Of a stretch of DNA of 26,341 nt, positions 25,161 to 26,341 are shown in pieces. Position 1 is the first letter of the stretch. Each line of letters opens with the position of its first letter. The notes under the pieces are model-generated. The model did no database searches, was not told where the DNA came from, and saw only the letters and a list, made by a program, of their open reading frames with translations. Source of the DNA: Euryarchaeota archaeon UBA556 (GTDB lineage: Archaea; Thermoplasmatota; Poseidoniia; Poseidoniales; Thalassarchaeaceae); assembly GCA_002494975.1 (NCBI GenBank), contig DADI01000070.1, positions 6,043-32,383 of the forward strand, given 5' to 3'. Position numbers and translations under genes: made by a program.

Positions 25161-26141
25161 ATGGTATCTGTTGGAATAATTGGTTTAGGTTCATATGTCC
25201 CTCCTAATGAAATGAGTAATGAAGATTGGATGGAATTTGTAGATACGAGTGATGAGTGGATAACAACAAAAACTGGCATGAAGAAAAGAAGAATTGCAAG
25301 CCCTGATGTATGTACTTCGGATCTTGCAGTAGAAGCATGTAAACAAGCTCTAAAAAATGCAAATTTACTTCCCAAAGATATCGATTTACTGATTTTGGCT
25401 ACTTCTTCACCTGACGTCCCTTTGTCATCTACGGCAGGAATTATTCAAGATAAATTGGGATGTGTAGATTGTGCTGCTTTTGATATAAATGCCGTTTGTG
25501 CAGGGTGGGTACATGCACTAGATGTAGGGTCAAGATTTGTAGGGACTAGTGGATATGAAAATGTTCTTGTTGTTGGCTCAGAAATATATTCAAGAATCCT
25601 AAATTGGAAGGATCGGGCGACATGCGTATTATTCGGAGACGGAGCGGGTGCAGCTGTTCTTTCAAAAGTGAAATCAGGAAATGGGATATTAGGTTCATGG
25701 TTGATGTCAGATGGTTCTGGATCTTCAGTAATTGAAATACCATCAGGAGGTGTACGAACTCCATTTAACTCAGATAATTTTGAAGAAGGACAACAGTATT
25801 TCCATATGGATGGAAGAGCAGTTTGGGACTTCGCAATCGAGGCTTTTCCTCAAGCAGTAACTAATGCTCTTTCAAAAGTGGGGAAAACAATAGATGAGGT
25901 TGACCTGATTATCCCTCATCAAGCCAACATAAATATCATAAAAAAAGGAATGGAGAAATTAGGCCTAGATATGGAAAAAACATTCACTAATTTACATAAA
26001 TATGGGAATACTGCGGGTGCAAGTGTACCAATTGCAATGTATGAAGCAATGGATAAGGGACTGATAAAAGATGGAAGTTTAGTAGTTACTGCAGCATTTG
26101 GTGGCGGACTAGCATGGGGAGCTAACGTAATTCAATTCTAA
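25161..26141 (+). CDS. fabH: 3-oxoacyl-[acyl-carrier-protein] synthase III-like (KAS III)
   Basis: Thiolase-fold condensing enzyme. The full 326-residue length and the Cys-His-Asn triad are present: Cys113 in NAVCAGW, His253 in IPHQANINII and Asn283 in HKYGNTAGASVP. The N-terminus carries GIIGLGSYVPPNEMSN and DTSDEWITTKTGMKKRRIA, diagnostic of bacterial FabH. GDGAGAAVL and AFGGGLAWGANVIQF complete the pattern. In bacteria it condenses acetyl-CoA with malonyl-ACP to start fatty acid synthesis. Archaeal HMG-CoA synthases are related but lack these signatures. No ACP, FabD or FabF is seen nearby, so its pathway here may be fatty-acid-like or a specialised acyl condensation. Its stop interlocks with that of the convergent partial gene. 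Confidence 0.92.
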   Translation: MVSVGIIGLGSYVPPNEMSNEDWMEFVDTSDEWITTKTGMKKRRIASPDVCTSDLAVEACKQALKNANLLPKDIDLLILATSSPDVPLSSTAGIIQDKLGCVDCAAFDINAVCAGWVHALDVGSRFVGTSGYENVLVVGSEIYSRILNWKDRATCVLFGDGAGAAVLSKVKSGNGILGSWLMSDGSGSSVIEIPSGGVRTPFNSDNFEEGQQYFHMDGRAVWDFAIEAFPQAVTNALSKVGKTIDEVDLIIPHQANINIIKKGMEKLGLDMEKTFTNLHKYGNTAGASVPIAMYEAMDKGLIKDGSLVVTAAFGGGLAWGANVIQF

Positions 26142-26341
26142 TAGTTATGAAACTGAACCCAACCACCAGTAGCGGCATCGTGCCTTAATATTGAATCATC
26201 AGAATTTTGACACCAAACCTGTCCAGTTTCATCTGCCCAAACTTTCTGACCATACTCATTGACAGGGGTCCCCTCAGGAGGAGTTATTTTTTGTGGCTTA
26301 GGTGGAGTGGGTAATTCATCAAGAAGTGCATCAATGTGAGA
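26138..26341 (-). CDS. C-terminal fragment of a protein with proline-rich linker and aromatic tail module (5' truncated by window)
   Basis: The minus-strand frame is open from the right edge to a TAG at 26138-26140, giving 67 residues. It begins SHIDALLDELPTPPKPQ, continues with a short proline-rich linker (KITPPEGTP) and ends in a compact module: WADETGQVWCQNSDDSILRH then DAATGGWVQFHNY. The closing module has regularly spaced Trp and Gly residues, which suggests a small beta structure. The architecture recalls the tail of the surface protein at 12438-15605, although the terminal module differs in sequence. I did not recognise a family; the rest of the gene is outside the window. Confidence 0.7.
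   Translation of the reverse strand, partial: SHIDALLDELPTPPKPQKITPPEGTPVNEYGQKVWADETGQVWCQNSDDSILRHDAATGGWVQFHNY

Noticed and set aside
1..26341. Mobile element, defence island or prophage
   Set aside because: No transposase, integrase, terminal repeats, toxin-antitoxin pair, restriction gene or CRISPR repeats were found; most genes are housekeeping or metabolic.

Overview
The window is 26.3 kb of AT-rich, gene-dense archaeal chromosome. Archaeal markers include ribosomal protein L40e, a membrane-anchored LonB protease, an archaeal-type aspartyl-tRNA synthetase, a TrmI-type tRNA methyltransferase, UPF0147 and a PINA-type KH ATPase. These sit beside bacterial-looking metabolic genes: FabH, P5C dehydrogenase, a luciferase-like monooxygenase, asparaginase II and a TPP-riboswitch-controlled symporter. 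Together with a large secreted protein ending in a short aromatic cytoplasmic tail, this mixture suggests a marine Group II-like euryarchaeon (Candidatus Poseidoniia). That assignment is inferred from gene content and was not tested by phylogeny. No rRNA, tRNA, IS element, CRISPR array or integrase was seen, and no stretch over 300 bases lacks a gene.

Layout. Positions 1-1653 (+) hold the 3' part of a PiT phosphate permease fused to a DUF47/PhoU-like domain, cut by the window edge. From 1650 to 7399 the minus strand carries, in transcription order, purA, a small Cys/Lys-rich protein, P5C dehydrogenase, a TPP riboswitch with its SSS symporter, and a PAP2-family membrane enzyme. Ribosomal protein L40e (7524-7679, +) diverges from purA and was too short for routine ORF calling. 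From 7765 to 15605 the minus strand carries the secreted thioredoxin-like surface protein, lonB, an MFS transporter, isoaspartyl peptidase and UPF0147. From 15727 the plus strand carries trmI, aspS and a tiny membrane protein, a translation-related group. It is followed by a tight five-gene operon (18234-23668): formyltransferase-like protein, variant SDR, luciferase-like monooxygenase, asparaginase II-like protein and a semialdehyde-type ALDH. The right end has a PINA-like ATPase without its PIN domain (-), FabH (+), and the C-terminus of a second protein with a proline linker and aromatic tail (-, cut by the edge).

Most noteworthy. (1) A textbook TPP aptamer whose P1 helix contains the Shine-Dalgarno sequence of an SSS symporter, making that gene a thiamine or thiamine-precursor transporter candidate (ThiV-like) even though it lies beside a proline-catabolism gene. 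(2) The five-gene operon, which looks like an undescribed oxidative or amide-hydrolysing pathway; its SDR lacks the Tyr/Lys pair and its asparaginase has a Lys-to-Glu change at a probable metal-site position. (3) The PIN-less PINA. (4) The PiT-DUF47 fusion. (5) Two proteins with a proline-rich linker and a short aromatic C-terminal module. (6) Three convergent gene pairs that share interlocked stop codons.
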